A stretch of 64,000 nucleotides of DNA from Lachnospiraceae bacterium (GCA_017550165.1 JAFZQH010000021.1:1-64000), one strand, 5' to 3'. Counted from the stretch's first letter, positions 1-11,299 are shown. The notes: generated by a model from the letters alone, not told the origin. A program made the numbers and translations.

Positions 1-122
1 TAGTATCAGAATAACTCCTTTCTCAGTATTGGTCAGTGTTTCTTGTCAATTCTATTGTACCATATCTGGTGAGGGGTTATTCATTTTTATTAATGAAAAA
101 ACGCTGTATTTATGCGGCTTTT

Positions 123-139
123 GGCGTTTCGCAAACGCC
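123..139. other. Short hairpin in the leader of the aldo/keto reductase gene
   Basis: A 7-bp perfect stem (GGCGTTT / AAACGCC) with a 3-nt loop lies about 30 bases upstream of the chosen ATG at 171. It is not followed by a T run, so it is more likely a leader hairpin than a terminator. Bases 1-122 show no gene that I can support. Confidence 0.35.
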
Positions 140-170
140 TATGTCATCAATAAAAAAAGGGGGGGGTCTT

Positions 171-1370
171 ATGCAATACAGAAAGGATAAAAGCGGGAAT
201 GACCTGTCTGTCCTGGGCTACGGCTGCATGCGTTTTTCAAAAAAAGGCAATTCCATCGATATAGACAAGGCCGAGAAGGAGATAATGGCAGCATTTAAGG
301 CAGGGGTCAATTATTTCGATACGGCCTACATTTACCCCGGCAGCGAGGCTGCCCTGGGCGAGATAGTGGAGCGTAACGGGATCCGGCAAAAGATAAACAT
401 TGCCACCAAACTCCCTCAATATCTGATAAAGAACCGGCAGGGCCTTGATAAATACTTTAATGAGGAGCTGTCCCGCCTTCGCACTGACTATGTTGATTAT
501 TATCTTATGCATCATCTGACTGATGTGGAGATGTGGGAAAACCTTAAAAAAGTCGGGATAATAGAATGGATCGCCCACAAGAAGAAATCGGGGCAGATAC
601 GGAATATAGGTTTCTCATACCACGGCAACAGTGATAATTTTGTTAAGATCCTTGAGGATTACGATTGGGATTTTTGCCAGATCCAATACAACTACCTGGA
701 CGAGAATACCCAGGCAGGGGTTATCGGGTTAAAGGCCGCTGCCGCTAAGGGCATCCCTGTGATCATAATGGAACCCCTAAGGGGAGGAAAGCTTGTCAAC
801 ATGCTTCCCGAGAAAGCAAAAAGGCTTATAAAAAATGATCCGAAGGGATGGAGCCCCGCAAGATGGGCTTTCGGATGGCTTTATAACCAGCCTGAAGTAA
901 CGGTGGTCCTTTCGGGAATGAACTCCCTGAAAATGGTCAGGGAGAATTGCAAAACGGCAAATATGATACAGGCCGGAAGCTTTACTGGAGAGGACTTTGT
1001 CCTTCTTGAGAAGGTAAAAAGGATCATACGAAAGAATGAAAAGGTGGGATGTACGGGCTGCCGTTACTGCATGCCCTGTCCTAAGGGAGTGGATATCCCC
1101 GGAACCTTTGCCTGCTGGAACACTATGTATACGGAAAAGAGATTCGACGCCTACAAGCAGTATCTCCAGACGGTGGGACTTACAAAGGAACCGGCTTTTG
1201 CATCCCAATGCATCGAATGCGGCAAGTGCGAAAAGCATTGTCCGCAAAGCATTCCCATCCGCAGAAAACTGAAAGAAGCAGACAGGGACTTAAGGCCCCT
1301 GCCTGTAAAGATAGCCATCAATGTGGGAAGAAGGTTCATGTATCGTAAGAAAAAGTCATGTAAGCACTAG
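171..1370 (+). CDS. Aldo/keto reductase with C-terminal 4Fe-4S domain
   Basis: A 399-residue protein combining an aldo/keto reductase barrel with a ferredoxin-like tail. The barrel (about residues 5-270) shows DTAY near residue 50, TK near 80 and LMHH near 113, which fit the Asp-Tyr-Lys-His catalytic set of the family. The tail has two cysteine motifs, CTGCRYCMPCP (about 294) and CIECGKCEKHCP (about 346), of the type that bind 4Fe-4S clusters. Such fusions are common in anaerobic Clostridia; the substrate and the electron partner cannot be predicted. ATG 171 was chosen because it follows a G-rich ribosome site and starts directly at the conserved QYRKDK region. An in-frame ATG at 36 would add 45 residues that do not look like the family. 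The gene converges on the next one and overlaps its end by 4 bases. Confidence 0.9.
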   Translation: MQYRKDKSGNDLSVLGYGCMRFSKKGNSIDIDKAEKEIMAAFKAGVNYFDTAYIYPGSEAALGEIVERNGIRQKINIATKLPQYLIKNRQGLDKYFNEELSRLRTDYVDYYLMHHLTDVEMWENLKKVGIIEWIAHKKKSGQIRNIGFSYHGNSDNFVKILEDYDWDFCQIQYNYLDENTQAGVIGLKAAAAKGIPVIIMEPLRGGKLVNMLPEKAKRLIKNDPKGWSPARWAFGWLYNQPEVTVVLSGMNSLKMVRENCKTANMIQAGSFTGEDFVLLEKVKRIIRKNEKVGCTGCRYCMPCPKGVDIPGTFACWNTMYTEKRFDAYKQYLQTVGLTKEPAFASQCIECGKCEKHCPQSIPIRRKLKEADRDLRPLPVKIAINVGRRFMYRKKKSCKH

Positions 1371-1786
1371 TCCTCCGGGGACCAGCTGTCCTGGACGTCT
1401 TCGATCACCACATTTTCATCAACCTTGACCACTACCTGGTATTCATCCTCGTAGACTATCTCTCCGGGATAATTAGTATATACTACGTAGTAGGCATGTT
1501 CATACCTTTCCAGAAGCCATAGGAGAGGGTTGATCATCTTCATCATCATTTCCGAATTCTCTGTCTTAAAATAGCAGATAACCTTCTCCTGGCGCTTACA
1601 TTGGGGCGGCCAGGGGAGTTCTTCTGCAAACCAGTCATCTATCTCATGGAAGAGCTCCACATCTTCGTCGTCCATGGCCCCGTTGGTGACCAGTTGATTG
1701 AGCATGCTGAATATTCCTTTACCTGTCCTGGTATTGGCAGCCAGTTCCTTTCCCTGGATCCTGCAGTATTTAAACTTTACAGCCAT
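1367..1786 (-). CDS. Hypothetical protein, 139 residues
   Basis: Not recognised. The start is well supported: ATG at 1786 follows the ribosome site AGGAGGGG. The protein is soluble and acidic, rich in Glu and Asp, with no signal peptide or membrane segment. A WFAEELPWPP stretch and a central run of aromatic residues (WLLERYEHAYYVVYTNYP) suggest a small globular domain. It ends in VQDSWSPED. It is transcribed divergently from the FliD-like gene at 2002 and converges on the reductase gene. No function is proposed. Confidence 0.65.
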   Translation of the reverse strand: MAVKFKYCRIQGKELAANTRTGKGIFSMLNQLVTNGAMDDEDVELFHEIDDWFAEELPWPPQCKRQEKVICYFKTENSEMMMKMINPLLWLLERYEHAYYVVYTNYPGEIVYEDEYQVVVKVDENVVIEDVQDSWSPED

Positions 1787-1903
1787 AGTCCCCTCCTCTT
1801 ACGTGCATTTACCATATATCTGATCTTATTATATTATGTTATTCATCATGTGGGCAAGGATTTGTTGTATGGACAATTTTACCGACATTTTATTCGTTGG
1901 TGG

Positions 1904-1931
1904 TTGAATATTCTGAAGATTGTAGTATAAT
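1904..1931 (+). promoter_or_regulatory. Sigma-A type promoter of the FliD-like gene
   Basis: TTGAAT (1904-1909), 16-base spacer, TATAAT (1926-1931). The likely start point lies about 65 bases upstream of the ATG at 2002. The leader contains a small GAACA/TGTTC hairpin and the ribosome site GGAGGCG. Confidence 0.6.
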
Positions 1932-2001
1932 ATATGTACCAAAATAGGTTTTTTAGGTTTAGAACACGGATGTTCTTCTGTTTTTTACGGAGGCGATTTT
2001 T

Positions 2002-3174
2002 ATGAGCAACGATATCAGTTCACTGTTTGGCAAGACTAACGGTATCTCCGGAATGGTCAGTGACTATAATTCCATCAAGAACGGCAGCTACGGCAAATTG
2101 ATGAAGTCTTATTATAATGGCAATACAGCCAATAAGACCAAGTCATCCAACCGGGGGAATAAGGACAACGTTATCGACCGCATGATGGAGGAGCGCAAGA
2201 ATCCTACGGTGTCCAAAGAAGTTACGGAGGCCAACTCCGGGCTCAACAGTTCCGTTAAGGATCTTACCTCGGCCTTAAGCTCACTTCAGAGCAAGGATAC
2301 GTATAAGGCCAAGGAGGGTGGGAATGCCACCGCAGTTAAGTCCCTGAAGGATTTTGTATCCGCATATAACAATACGGTAGAGAATTCCAAGAAGTCCAGT
2401 CTGACTAACATCTCCAAGAATGTGGCAGGCATCATGGATGCTGTCAAGGAGAACAAGTCCGCCTTGAGCGAGCTGGGGATCAATATCAACAATGACGGTA
2501 CATTGGCTATCGATGAGAAGAAGATAGAAGCTGCCGATACATCCAAGATACAGGATCTCTTTGATGGGGACAAGGCCATGAGCCTAGGCTCCAAGGCAGC
2601 CAGCCGTCTTAACCGTGCCGCATCCTACACTGTAAATGAGGATAATGCCGCCACGGCAGCAGACGATGCAGCCAAGGTAGCTACTACCGCCAATTCCGGA
2701 AGCCTCATGGACAGCATTACGGGTCTTAAGGATAAGGACCTCTATGCAACTACGACGGATAAAGAGGGCAATAAGACTTACGATGTAGACGCTATAACCT
2801 CCGCAGCAGAAGACTTTATCAAATACTATAATGCCACATTGAATTCCGCAAGGAATGCCAATGCAACCGGCGTAACCTCCAACCTCTCATCAATGGTCCA
2901 GAAGACGGCGCAGAATTCCGGTGATCTTGCCGAGATCGGCATTAATGTGGGAACAGACGGTAAGCTCAGCATGGACAAGACCGCTTTCAAGGCAGCAGAC
3001 ATGTCACAGGTACAGGATACATTTGATCAGTACGCAAGCGCCATAGAGTCTGATGCAAGGCTGCTGAACTACTATTCAAGCACCGGAGCAGGTGCAGCAT
3101 CCGGTTATTCGGCAGACGGTAATTATATGAGTGCCGGAGACCTGGTGGCTCAGATGTATGATAACATGCAGTAA
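2002..3174 (+). CDS. Standalone protein with two FliD C-terminal-like modules
   Basis: A 390-residue protein with no signal peptide or membrane helix, rich in Ala, Ser, Asn, Asp and Lys. Two stretches resemble the C-terminal domain of the flagellar cap protein FliD. About residues 85-200 contain FVSAYNNTVENS, ALSELGININNDGTLAID and a following IQDLF. About residues 255-365 contain FIKYYNATLNSA, LAEIGINVGTDGKLSMD and VQDTF. The alternation 'YNxxxxNS ... xxLxxIGIxxxxDGxLxxD ... VQxxF' is typical of FliD. The N-terminal FliD domains are missing and no other flagellar gene is in the window. The gene has its own promoter and a strong terminator (3235-3269), so it is monocistronic. It could be an exported filament or cap-like protein, or a degenerate flagellar paralog used for another purpose. 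The FliD likeness is an inference from motif pattern. Confidence 0.7.
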   Translation: MSNDISSLFGKTNGISGMVSDYNSIKNGSYGKLMKSYYNGNTANKTKSSNRGNKDNVIDRMMEERKNPTVSKEVTEANSGLNSSVKDLTSALSSLQSKDTYKAKEGGNATAVKSLKDFVSAYNNTVENSKKSSLTNISKNVAGIMDAVKENKSALSELGININNDGTLAIDEKKIEAADTSKIQDLFDGDKAMSLGSKAASRLNRAASYTVNEDNAATAADDAAKVATTANSGSLMDSITGLKDKDLYATTTDKEGNKTYDVDAITSAAEDFIKYYNATLNSARNANATGVTSNLSSMVQKTAQNSGDLAEIGINVGTDGKLSMDKTAFKAADMSQVQDTFDQYASAIESDARLLNYYSSTGAGAASGYSADGNYMSAGDLVAQMYDNMQ

Positions 3175-3234
3175 TATGCAGTTTTAAGGAGGCAGGCCTC
3201 TTAGGCCGGACGCCTCGGGATATTTGAAGCAGTA

Positions 3235-3269
3235 GGGCTTTGCGGGATACTCCGCAAGGCCCTTTTTTT
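3235..3269 (+). terminator. Rho-independent terminator after the FliD-like gene
   Basis: An 11-bp stem (GGGCTTTGCGG / CCGCAAGGCCC, one G-U pair) with a 6-base loop is followed by seven T. Confidence 0.85.
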
Positions 3270-3283
3270 GAAAAGAATTAGTA

Positions 3284-3312
3284 TTAAAAAAACAGAAGTA
3301 ATGTGATATAAT
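3284..3312 (+). promoter_or_regulatory. Probable promoter of the propeller-HD-GYP gene
   Basis: TATAAT at 3307-3312 with TG a few bases upstream. TTAAAA at 3284-3289 gives a 17-base spacer but is a weak -35 match. It lies just after the terminator of the preceding gene and about 40 bases before the ATG. Confidence 0.45.
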
Positions 3313-3349
3313 AAATGCTGGTTTTATAAAGAAAAGAGGCCTGCCCGAG

Positions 3350-6300
3350 ATGATATCAAGGTTTGAAAAAATGACCAAAACATTGAAAAGAAGTATCTGC
3401 ATTGCTCTGGCGATCATACTGACATGTGCCGTTCCCGTATATGCGGACACAGATCCGGCCCAATCTGCCGGGAATGAGGAAGGAAAGCTTTCCGTGGATT
3501 TTACCGCAGGCAGCAGCGGCTATTCAGAAGTGCTCTACGATAATTCCAACGGACTTCCCACATCGGAAGCCAACGCCATAACCCAGACCTCGGACGGTTT
3601 CATCTGGATAGGGAGCTACAGCGGTCTTATAAGATATGACGGCAATACTTTTGACAGGATCGATTCCACCACAGGTATCGCCAGCGTCGTAAGCCTCTAT
3701 GCGGACAGTAAGGACAGGCTCTGGATCGGTACTAATGACAGCGGTGTTTTCCTGATGGAAAAGGGGAACCTGTCAAAGTATAACAAGGATAACGGCTTAA
3801 AGTCCCTGTCGGTCCGGTCTGTCACCGAGGACCCCGACGGATGCATATATATTGCCACTACCCACGGAATTGCCTATATAGATGAGGAACTGGTAATGCA
3901 TCCTTTGGATGAGACCCAGATCAACGATAAGTTCATTATGAAGATCTTTACCGGCAGAGATGGGGTCATCTACGGTATCACCAAGGACGGAGCCATATTT
4001 ACCATTGAAGGAGAGAAGCTCACGGGTTATTACGACGGCGCCAAGCTGGGGATAGAAGATGCCTATTCCATTTATCCCGATCCGCAGAAGGTGGGCAGGA
4101 TATATATCGGCACCAAGGGATCCAAGATATACCGGGGGATGCTGGATAACGGGATGCTGCTTCCGGAGTCTATTGATGTGGCACCCCTTACATACATCAA
4201 CGCTATGCAGCTCTTCGACAATCAGCTGTGGGTTTCGGCCGATAACGGAGTGGGATTTATAGAGAACGGCAAATTCACTCTCATCGAAGGACTCCCATTT
4301 AACAGTTCCATAGAAGGAGCCATCAGGGATTACCAGGGTAATCTCTGGTTTGCATCCTCCAAACAGGGTGTCATGAAGATCGTTCCCAATCAGTTTACGG
4401 ATATATTTGACAAATATGATCTTCCCGTATCCGTGGTCAACAGTACCTGTCTTTTTGATGGCAAACTGTTTATCGGCTGCAAGAACACCGGCCTTATGGT
4501 CGTGGACAGTAACGGCAGGGTGGATGAGCTCCCCGTTGCTTCCATGAAGGACACATCAGGGGAGGACCTGGGAAGCACGGATCTTATAAAACTCCTTACC
4601 AACGTCAATATAAGATCCATCGTCAGGGACAGCAAAGGACGGATATGGATCTCCACTTACGGCGATACCGCACTGCTGCGCTACGACGGAAAAGATCTTT
4701 TAAGGTTCAGTGAGGCGGGAGGCCTGCCCTCTGACAGGGTAAGGACCATTGTTGAGAAAAAGGACGGCAATTACATGATAGCCTGCACGGGAGGCCTTGT
4801 GATCACCGACGGAGATAAGGTTACCAATGTCTATGACAAGTCTTCCGGCATAAATGATACCGAGATACTGACAGTGGCGGAAGATGACAGGGGGACCATG
4901 GTCATCGGTACAGACGGCGACGGCATCTATGTGCTCAAGGACAACAAGGCTATCCATGTGGGAATAGAATCAGGACTGGCATCTGAGGTTGTAATGCGTC
5001 TCAAATATGACTCCAAGAGAGACCTCTTCTGGATCGTTACAAGTAATTCCATAGCCTATATGGACTCTGATGATAAGGTCACCACAATAGCGAAATTCCC
5101 CTATTCCAACAACTTCGACATGTATGAGAACAGCGAGGGGAAGATGTGGATCTTAAGCAGTAACGGTATCTATGTGGTTCCCACGGATGAGCTGGTGGCC
5201 AACGGGGATATCTCTCCGGTATTCTATGGTGCTGATAACGGCCTGCCCTGTATAGCCACGGCTAATTCCTACAGCGAGCTTACTTCTTCCGGAGATCTCT
5301 ACATTTCAGGAACTACGGGGGTGGCTAGGGTCAATATCGAAGAAAGCGCGGAAGACGTGGGCAGTATCAAGATGACGGTTCCTTACGTGGAAGGCGACGG
5401 CAAGCGTTATTATGCCGATGATTCCGGGACCATAACCTTACCCTCCAAAGTAAATAAGCTTACGGTATACGCATACGTATTCACATATTCCCTTATCAAT
5501 CCGCAGGTCTCCTATTCTCTTAAAGGATTAAGCGATAATGTCACCACAGTGAGAAGAAGCGAGCTTGCACCGGTGGACTATACCAATCTCTCAGGCGGGG
5601 ATTATTATTTTACAATGCAGCTTAGGGATGACCACGGTAAGGGCAGCAATGAAATGAGCATCCATATCGTGAAGGAAAAGGCCTTTCATGAGACTATATG
5701 GTTCTATGTCCTTATGATCCTTCTGGCAGTAGCCGTCATTGCCCTGATAGTCCGGGCTTATATCAGGACAAAGACACTGGTTTATGAACGTAAAGCCGCT
5801 GAGAACAAGAAACTTGTAAGAGAGATAGTTACCGCATTTGCGAAGACCATAGATATGAAGGATAAATACACCAACGGTCATTCTGCCCGTGTGGCTGATT
5901 ACACTGCCATGCTTACCAGGGAGCTGGGCTATGATGAAGAAACCGTGGAAAAGTACTACAATATCGCCCTGATGCACGATATCGGCAAGATAGGTGTTCC
6001 GGAGGAAGTGCTTAACAAGCAGGGCAAGCTGACGGATGAGGAGTTCCATATCATCAAGTCCCATACATCCCTGGGATATGACGCATTGAAGAACATAAGC
6101 GTTATGCCGGAGCTGGCTACGGGAGCCGGATCCCACCATGAAAGACCTGACGGCAAAGGTTATCCCACAGGTGCTAAGGGTGATGATATCCCAAGGGTTG
6201 CCCAGATCATTGGCGTAGCAGATTGCTTTGATGCCATGTATTCCGACCGTCCCTACAGGAAGAGGATGAATTTCGACAAGGCTGTATCCATCATAACCGA

Positions 6301-6433
6301 GGTGGCAGGCACCCAGTTGACTCAGGATGTGGTAGATGCCTTCCTGAGACTGGTGGCAAAAGGCGAGTTCAGGGCCCCGGATGATGTGGGCGGCGGAACC
6401 ACGGAAGATATAACAAATATTCATGATAAATAA
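3350..6433 (+). CDS. Two-component-regulator propeller protein with Y_Y_Y domain and HD-GYP output
   Basis: A 1027-residue membrane sensor predicted to hydrolyse cyclic di-GMP. A signal peptide or anchor (residues about 8-33, hydrophobic, ending VYA) leads into a long extracellular region of Reg_prop beta-propeller repeats. These are recognisable from repeated patterns such as DGFIWIGSYSGLIRYDG, DRLWIGTNDSGVF and GNLWFASSKQGVMK. A Y_Y_Y-like beta domain (about 690-770) and one membrane helix (about 782-803) follow. The cytoplasmic HD-GYP domain has HDIGKIG and HHERPDGKGYP, so the HD and GYP residues of active c-di-GMP phosphodiesterases are present. The sensor layout is that of Bacteroides hybrid sensors, but the output is c-di-GMP turnover. 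ATG 3371 is an alternative start. The next gene has a related propeller, so the two probably sense related signals. Confidence 0.9.
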   Translation: MISRFEKMTKTLKRSICIALAIILTCAVPVYADTDPAQSAGNEEGKLSVDFTAGSSGYSEVLYDNSNGLPTSEANAITQTSDGFIWIGSYSGLIRYDGNTFDRIDSTTGIASVVSLYADSKDRLWIGTNDSGVFLMEKGNLSKYNKDNGLKSLSVRSVTEDPDGCIYIATTHGIAYIDEELVMHPLDETQINDKFIMKIFTGRDGVIYGITKDGAIFTIEGEKLTGYYDGAKLGIEDAYSIYPDPQKVGRIYIGTKGSKIYRGMLDNGMLLPESIDVAPLTYINAMQLFDNQLWVSADNGVGFIENGKFTLIEGLPFNSSIEGAIRDYQGNLWFASSKQGVMKIVPNQFTDIFDKYDLPVSVVNSTCLFDGKLFIGCKNTGLMVVDSNGRVDELPVASMKDTSGEDLGSTDLIKLLTNVNIRSIVRDSKGRIWISTYGDTALLRYDGKDLLRFSEAGGLPSDRVRTIVEKKDGNYMIACTGGLVITDGDKVTNVYDKSSGINDTEILTVAEDDRGTMVIGTDGDGIYVLKDNKAIHVGIESGLASEVVMRLKYDSKRDLFWIVTSNSIAYMDSDDKVTTIAKFPYSNNFDMYENSEGKMWILSSNGIYVVPTDELVANGDISPVFYGADNGLPCIATANSYSELTSSGDLYISGTTGVARVNIEESAEDVGSIKMTVPYVEGDGKRYYADDSGTITLPSKVNKLTVYAYVFTYSLINPQVSYSLKGLSDNVTTVRRSELAPVDYTNLSGGDYYFTMQLRDDHGKGSNEMSIHIVKEKAFHETIWFYVLMILLAVAVIALIVRAYIRTKTLVYERKAAENKKLVREIVTAFAKTIDMKDKYTNGHSARVADYTAMLTRELGYDEETVEKYYNIALMHDIGKIGVPEEVLNKQGKLTDEEFHIIKSHTSLGYDALKNISVMPELATGAGSHHERPDGKGYPTGAKGDDIPRVAQIIGVADCFDAMYSDRPYRKRMNFDKAVSIITEVAGTQLTQDVVDAFLRLVAKGEFRAPDDVGGGTTEDITNIHDK

Positions 6434-6505
6434 GTACGGGAGTACGAAGTACGAAACAATCCGTATTATCACCTTCCTATCGGGGGAGAGGGAGCATGAT
6501 CGCTT

Positions 6506-9500
6506 ATGGATAATAAAAAGAAACAGGTATTGACAGTCGTTATCGCTGTAGCCGTCAATGTAGTGGGGAGGCTTATTTCCCGCTGGCTGCAGATCCCTGC
6601 GTTCCTGAATGTGACCGGTACGCTGTACGCTGCATATATGGGGGTGGCGTTTGCAGAGGGAGAGAAGGATAATTCAACCATGGCTGATGCCAAGGGTGGA
6701 GTCTCTCTGGGTCTGTTTACCGCCATAATAAGCGCTGCCATATGCTGCATATTCAGTCCTACGGATCTGATATATGTTCCGGCAGATCTGGCTGTTGCAG
6801 CGCTGGCCGGCTGGATGGCATCAAAGGGAAGATACCTGGAGAAGATCACGGCCGCATCGACCATAATCATTCCTTTATCTCTGGTAAAGGGTATCATAGT
6901 CATGCTCATGAACATGGTATTCCATGAGGGATATACCGGTATGGAGTATCCTGACGGTGTTATAGATTATCTGATAGTCAAGCTGATCCCGGAAGGGATC
7001 GCCGTATTTACGGCAGGTATGTGCATTGCCTTTGTTGATGTGCTTTTTGCCGCTGTCATAGTGTTCATTATACTTCATGTTACCCCCAAAAAGGGTGCGG
7101 TAACCACTCTTGCGTTCGCAGTTCTTTTGGCATCGGTTTCCATAGTGAGACCTGTCGATGCATCAAGCATCCAGTTTATCAAAAAAATATATAATGGCGA
7201 GAACGGGCTTATAGGAGGCTGCGCCAACGACATAGAACAGACTGCTGACGGCAATATGTGGGTGGGAACCTACGGAGGCCTCTATCGTTTTAACGGAACC
7301 AAATTTGCGCTTTTAGAGAACATACCTGAGATTCGCTCCATCAACGCGCTCTACACTGACAGGAATGACTGTCTCTGGGCCGGGACCAATGGAGCCGGAG
7401 TCAGTGTCATGAATATTGATATGAGCTATACTACCGTTACCACTGATGAAGGGCTTCCATCCAATGCGGTCAAGGACGTCATTCAGGATTCCGATGGAAC
7501 ATATTATTTCGGTACCACCGGAGGCCTTGCCATAGCCCGGTATAAGGATAATAAGGTAACCATTGATAATACCATCACCACCATCGGAAATGTGATACAG
7601 CTGGAGGAGAACGGCAAGGGGCTGGTGGTCGCTTTGAACAGCACCGGATCATTTACGGTCTTTGATCACGGTCAGATCATGGGAACGGGCAAGAGCGAAA
7701 AGGGGACCGCAAGCTGTGTTCGTTTTTCTCCTGAAGGAACACTTTATGTGGGGACGGATAAGGAGACCATCTGCGAGTATGATATATCGGCAGGTGCCGT
7801 GATCCTGCTTAAGACCATCCCGGTACCTACATTTAATACCGTAAATGACGTATTCTTCGGGGATACGGGCAATATCTTTCTGGCAGCTGATACGGGGATA
7901 GGTTATATAGATACCAACGGAGATTCCAATAGGATAAACACAGGCAGCTTTGATAATTCCGTGGATTCCATATTTAAGGATTATCAGGGGAACCTGTGGT
8001 TCACCTCCTCCAGAAGGGGTCTTCTTGAGCTTTCCACATCCAGCTTCACTGATCTGTTCAGCCTGTGCAATACCGATCCGGCTGTGGTCAATGCAGTCAC
8101 ATCATGGAACGGGCTGCTTTATACGGGAACGGACAGCGGTCTGACCATCCTGGATGAGAAGGATAATGCCACAGTACAGAATAAAGCGACAGAGGCTCTT
8201 TCAGGAGTGCGTATTCGCTGCTTTGAAAAGGATAAAGATGATAACCTTCTGGTGGCAACCTTCGGGAAGGGAATAGTTAGGATCGATAAGGATGGCAATG
8301 TATCGGATTATCTTCCCGATTCGGAAGAATACGGCAAAAAGGTCAGGTTCATAAAAAGGCTGTCTAAGGGCGCCATCGTTTCATCCGATGAGCTGGGACT
8401 GCTTTTTGTTAATGAAAATGATGAGAAGGTCAGGATACCCGCAGGGGATGACTTCACCAATGCTGCAGTGCTGAACGTACTGGAGTATGATGAGGATACA
8501 CTGCTGGTGGGTTCGGACGGCGACGGGATCATCGTGGTTAAGGACGGAAAGATCGATCGTTATATCACCAAGAAGGACGGCCTGTGTTCTGACATCATTC
8601 TTCGGATGGTCAAAGATGATAAGGGCGGAGGCATATTTGTCATGACAGGCAGCGGCGCCTGCTACATGAACGAGGATTTCTCCGTATACGAACTGGAGGG
8701 AGTGCCCTATTTTAACACTTATGACCTCTGGCTTTCACCCGGGGACAATGTGTTCCTCTTAAGCGGCGCCGGGATATATGTTCTCGAATACGATAATCTG
8801 TTTAGTAAGATGGGCAAGGAGACATATCATCTCCTTGATGTAAAGGCGGGTCTTTACGGTGATATTACCAGCAATTCGTGGAATTATCTCGATGAGAATG
8901 AGGATCTCCATATATGTACCAACAGCGGTCTCTTCAAGGTAAACATGAGGGACTACGAGGTGAATGTTCAGGATTTCAGGTCGAAGATCACCATGGTCCG
9001 TTTTGACGGTGCAGCTTCAGATGTTACTGATACCAGTGAGATATTTGTTCCCAGGGGGACAAAGAAGGTGGAACTGTTTCCTGAGCTTGCCAACTTTACG
9101 GCACAGGAACCGCTTATCTATTTCCGGATGAAGGATATTGATAAAGACTGGGTATCGGTTCCCGCGGATGAACTGAGCTGGATCACATACAACAACTTAA
9201 GCCGTGGTCCCCATGAATTTGAGATAGAGATAAGGGACAAGGTAGGCAGTGTCCTTTTTACCAATAATTATGTGTTCTTTAAGGAAAGCGAAGTATATGA
9301 GACCATCCCCTTCCTCGTTTATTTCTATCTTCTGCTTGCCCTATTCCTGGTGATGCTGGTAATATCCATCGTCCGGGGCGGAGTATATTACTCCACCGCC
9401 AAGGAAAAGAAAGAGCATGACAAGGTAGTCAGAAAACTGGAACGTGAAAAAGCCGACGCACTGCAGCAGGCACTGGAATCAGAGGCTTCTGCCAATAAGA

Positions 9501-11296
9501 CCAAGTCGGAATTCCTGGCAAATATGTCCCATGAGATCAGGACTCCCATCAATGCCATTATCGGCATGGATACCATGATCCTACGTGAATCCAAGGAAAA
9601 GGATATCAAGAAATATGCCAGGGATATCCAGAACGCCAGCAACACCTTGCTTTCCCTTATTAATGATATCCTTGATTTCTCAAAGATAGAATCGGGAAAA
9701 CTGGAGCTTGTCCTGGGTGAATATGATGTGGGAACCCTTATCGGCGGTCTGGTGAAGATGGTAAAGCCCAAAGCCGAGAGCAAGCATCTGGAGCTTTTCA
9801 CTGATATTGATCCTAATCTTCCGGTTAAGTTATATGGTGACGATGTTCGTATCGGGCAGATCATTCTGAACATCCTTAACAATGCCGTTAAGTATACGGA
9901 AGAAGGAAGCGTCACATTCTCCATGGGCTTTGAGAGATCGGGAGAGGATGAGATAGCGCTTAAGATAAGCATTAAGGATACGGGCATCGGTATCAAACAG
10001 GAAGATATCGAGAAGCTCTTCTCGCCCTATGAACGTATAGAAGAGTCCCGCAACAAGAAGATCGAAGGAACGGGCCTCGGTATGAGCATTACCAAGAACC
10101 TTCTGGAGAAAATGGGCAGCCGCCTGGAAGTAACCAGCGTTTACGGGGAGGGCAGTGATTTTTCATGCTCCATAAGACAGAAAGTTATATCCTTTGAGCC
10201 TCTCGGAGATTTTGAATCCAGAGAAGAGGAAGAGCACTTATTGTCCGATCACGAGAGCTTCCATGCTCCCAACGCCACCATTCTCGTTACTGACGATGTG
10301 GAGATGAACCTTATCGTTATCACCAGTTTGCTGAAACGTATCGAGATCGGCATCGATACGGCGTCCTGCGGAAAAGATGCGGTAACTGCCGCGCAGGCGA
10401 AAAAATATGATATCATATTCCTGGATTCAATGATGCCGGAGATGAGCGGCGAAGACACCATGAAAGAGATAAGAGATGTGGCGGATATCAATGCCGATAC
10501 GCCTATCATAGTGCTTACTGCCAACGCCGTTAAGGGGGCAAAGGAAGAGTATCTGGAGATGGGTTATAACGACTATCTGTCCAAACCCATCGATGGCGAC
10601 GAATTGGAGGCCATGCTGCTTAAATATCTTCCGGAGAATAAGGTGGAGCGCATAGATCCGTCTGATCTTGAGGAGGATGATGATCTTCCCGAGGAAGAGG
10701 GAGAGATAGGACTCATCTCGGGAATTGAAGGTATAGACGTATCAGAAGGGATCAAGGCAGCAGGGGGAGAAGAAGTATATCTCACCATATGCCGTAACTT
10801 CCATGATACAGCTGTTTCGCGCAGAAATATGATAAAGGACTACTATGAATCCGGAGATATAGAGAACTATACGATCCAGGTCCATGCCTTAAAGAGCACG
10901 GCAAGACTTTTAGGCGCCAATGCATTTTCGGAAAAGGCTCTTGAACTTGAACTTGCGGGCAAGGCGGGAGATGTAGACGTGATCCGTGCAGGCAATGATC
11001 ATATTCTCTCGGAGTACGAGAGATTTTATGGGGAATTTCATAAGATCTTCTGTCCGGACGAAGAGAAGGATGACCGGCCGGAGATATCGGGAGAAGACTT
11101 ATCCGGTGCATTGTCAGATATGAGTGAGGTACTGGAGGCATTTGATTTTGATACAGCAAAAGATATATTCGAATCATTGAACGATTATAAAATGCCGGAT
11201 GAATTTAAAGAAACATATGATAAAATAAGAGAAAGAATGGCTGAAGTGGACAGAGACGGGATCATGGACATTATCGCCAAATACCTGGGGAGGTAG
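6506..11296 (+). CDS. Giant hybrid sensor histidine kinase: multi-helix membrane domain, propeller, HisKA, HATPase, receiver, Hpt
   Basis: A 1596-residue phosphorelay protein. Residues 1-205 form about six membrane helices that look like an ECF-transporter S component or a similar small membrane sensor. Reg_prop propeller repeats (about 225-830) and a Y_Y_Y-like domain (to about 930) follow. After a second membrane helix (about 933-958) and a coiled coil comes HisKA with [17 protein letters not shown] (His about 1009). The ATPase domain has [19 protein letters not shown] and GTGLGMSI. The receiver (about 1256-1370) has [14 protein letters not shown] and a K in LSKPID. The Hpt domain has [12 protein letters not shown] (His about 1459). 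All residues needed for phosphotransfer from His to Asp to His are visible. The propeller resembles that of the upstream HD-GYP protein. The gene ends 3 bases before the response-regulator gene, a likely output partner. Confidence 0.92.
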   Translation: MDNKKKQVLTVVIAVAVNVVGRLISRWLQIPAFLNVTGTLYAAYMGVAFAEGEKDNSTMADAKGGVSLGLFTAIISAAICCIFSPTDLIYVPADLAVAALAGWMASKGRYLEKITAASTIIIPLSLVKGIIVMLMNMVFHEGYTGMEYPDGVIDYLIVKLIPEGIAVFTAGMCIAFVDVLFAAVIVFIILHVTPKKGAVTTLAFAVLLASVSIVRPVDASSIQFIKKIYNGENGLIGGCANDIEQTADGNMWVGTYGGLYRFNGTKFALLENIPEIRSINALYTDRNDCLWAGTNGAGVSVMNIDMSYTTVTTDEGLPSNAVKDVIQDSDGTYYFGTTGGLAIARYKDNKVTIDNTITTIGNVIQLEENGKGLVVALNSTGSFTVFDHGQIMGTGKSEKGTASCVRFSPEGTLYVGTDKETICEYDISAGAVILLKTIPVPTFNTVNDVFFGDTGNIFLAADTGIGYIDTNGDSNRINTGSFDNSVDSIFKDYQGNLWFTSSRRGLLELSTSSFTDLFSLCNTDPAVVNAVTSWNGLLYTGTDSGLTILDEKDNATVQNKATEALSGVRIRCFEKDKDDNLLVATFGKGIVRIDKDGNVSDYLPDSEEYGKKVRFIKRLSKGAIVSSDELGLLFVNENDEKVRIPAGDDFTNAAVLNVLEYDEDTLLVGSDGDGIIVVKDGKIDRYITKKDGLCSDIILRMVKDDKGGGIFVMTGSGACYMNEDFSVYELEGVPYFNTYDLWLSPGDNVFLLSGAGIYVLEYDNLFSKMGKETYHLLDVKAGLYGDITSNSWNYLDENEDLHICTNSGLFKVNMRDYEVNVQDFRSKITMVRFDGAASDVTDTSEIFVPRGTKKVELFPELANFTAQEPLIYFRMKDIDKDWVSVPADELSWITYNNLSRGPHEFEIEIRDKVGSVLFTNNYVFFKESEVYETIPFLVYFYLLLALFLVMLVISIVRGGVYYSTAKEKKEHDKVVRKLEREKADALQQALESEASANKTKSEFLANMSHEIRTPINAIIGMDTMILRESKEKDIKKYARDIQNASNTLLSLINDILDFSKIESGKLELVLGEYDVGTLIGGLVKMVKPKAESKHLELFTDIDPNLPVKLYGDDVRIGQIILNILNNAVKYTEEGSVTFSMGFERSGEDEIALKISIKDTGIGIKQEDIEKLFSPYERIEESRNKKIEGTGLGMSITKNLLEKMGSRLEVTSVYGEGSDFSCSIRQKVISFEPLGDFESREEEEHLLSDHESFHAPNATILVTDDVEMNLIVITSLLKRIEIGIDTASCGKDAVTAAQAKKYDIIFLDSMMPEMSGEDTMKEIRDVADINADTPIIVLTANAVKGAKEEYLEMGYNDYLSKPIDGDELEAMLLKYLPENKVERIDPSDLEEDDDLPEEEGEIGLISGIEGIDVSEGIKAAGGEEVYLTICRNFHDTAVSRRNMIKDYYESGDIENYTIQVHALKSTARLLGANAFSEKALELELAGKAGDVDVIRAGNDHILSEYERFYGEFHKIFCPDEEKDDRPEISGEDLSGALSDMSEVLEAFDFDTAKDIFESLNDYKMPDEFKETYDKIRERMAEVDRDGIMDIIAKYLGR

Positions 11297-11299
11297 CGC

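Noticed and set aside
5591-6472. 293-residue open frame on the minus strand opposite the HD-GYP domain
   Set aside because: It is a shadow of a strongly supported gene in another frame, with no ribosome site and unlike any family I know. The same applies to the 283-residue minus frame at 40874-41725 opposite rimO.
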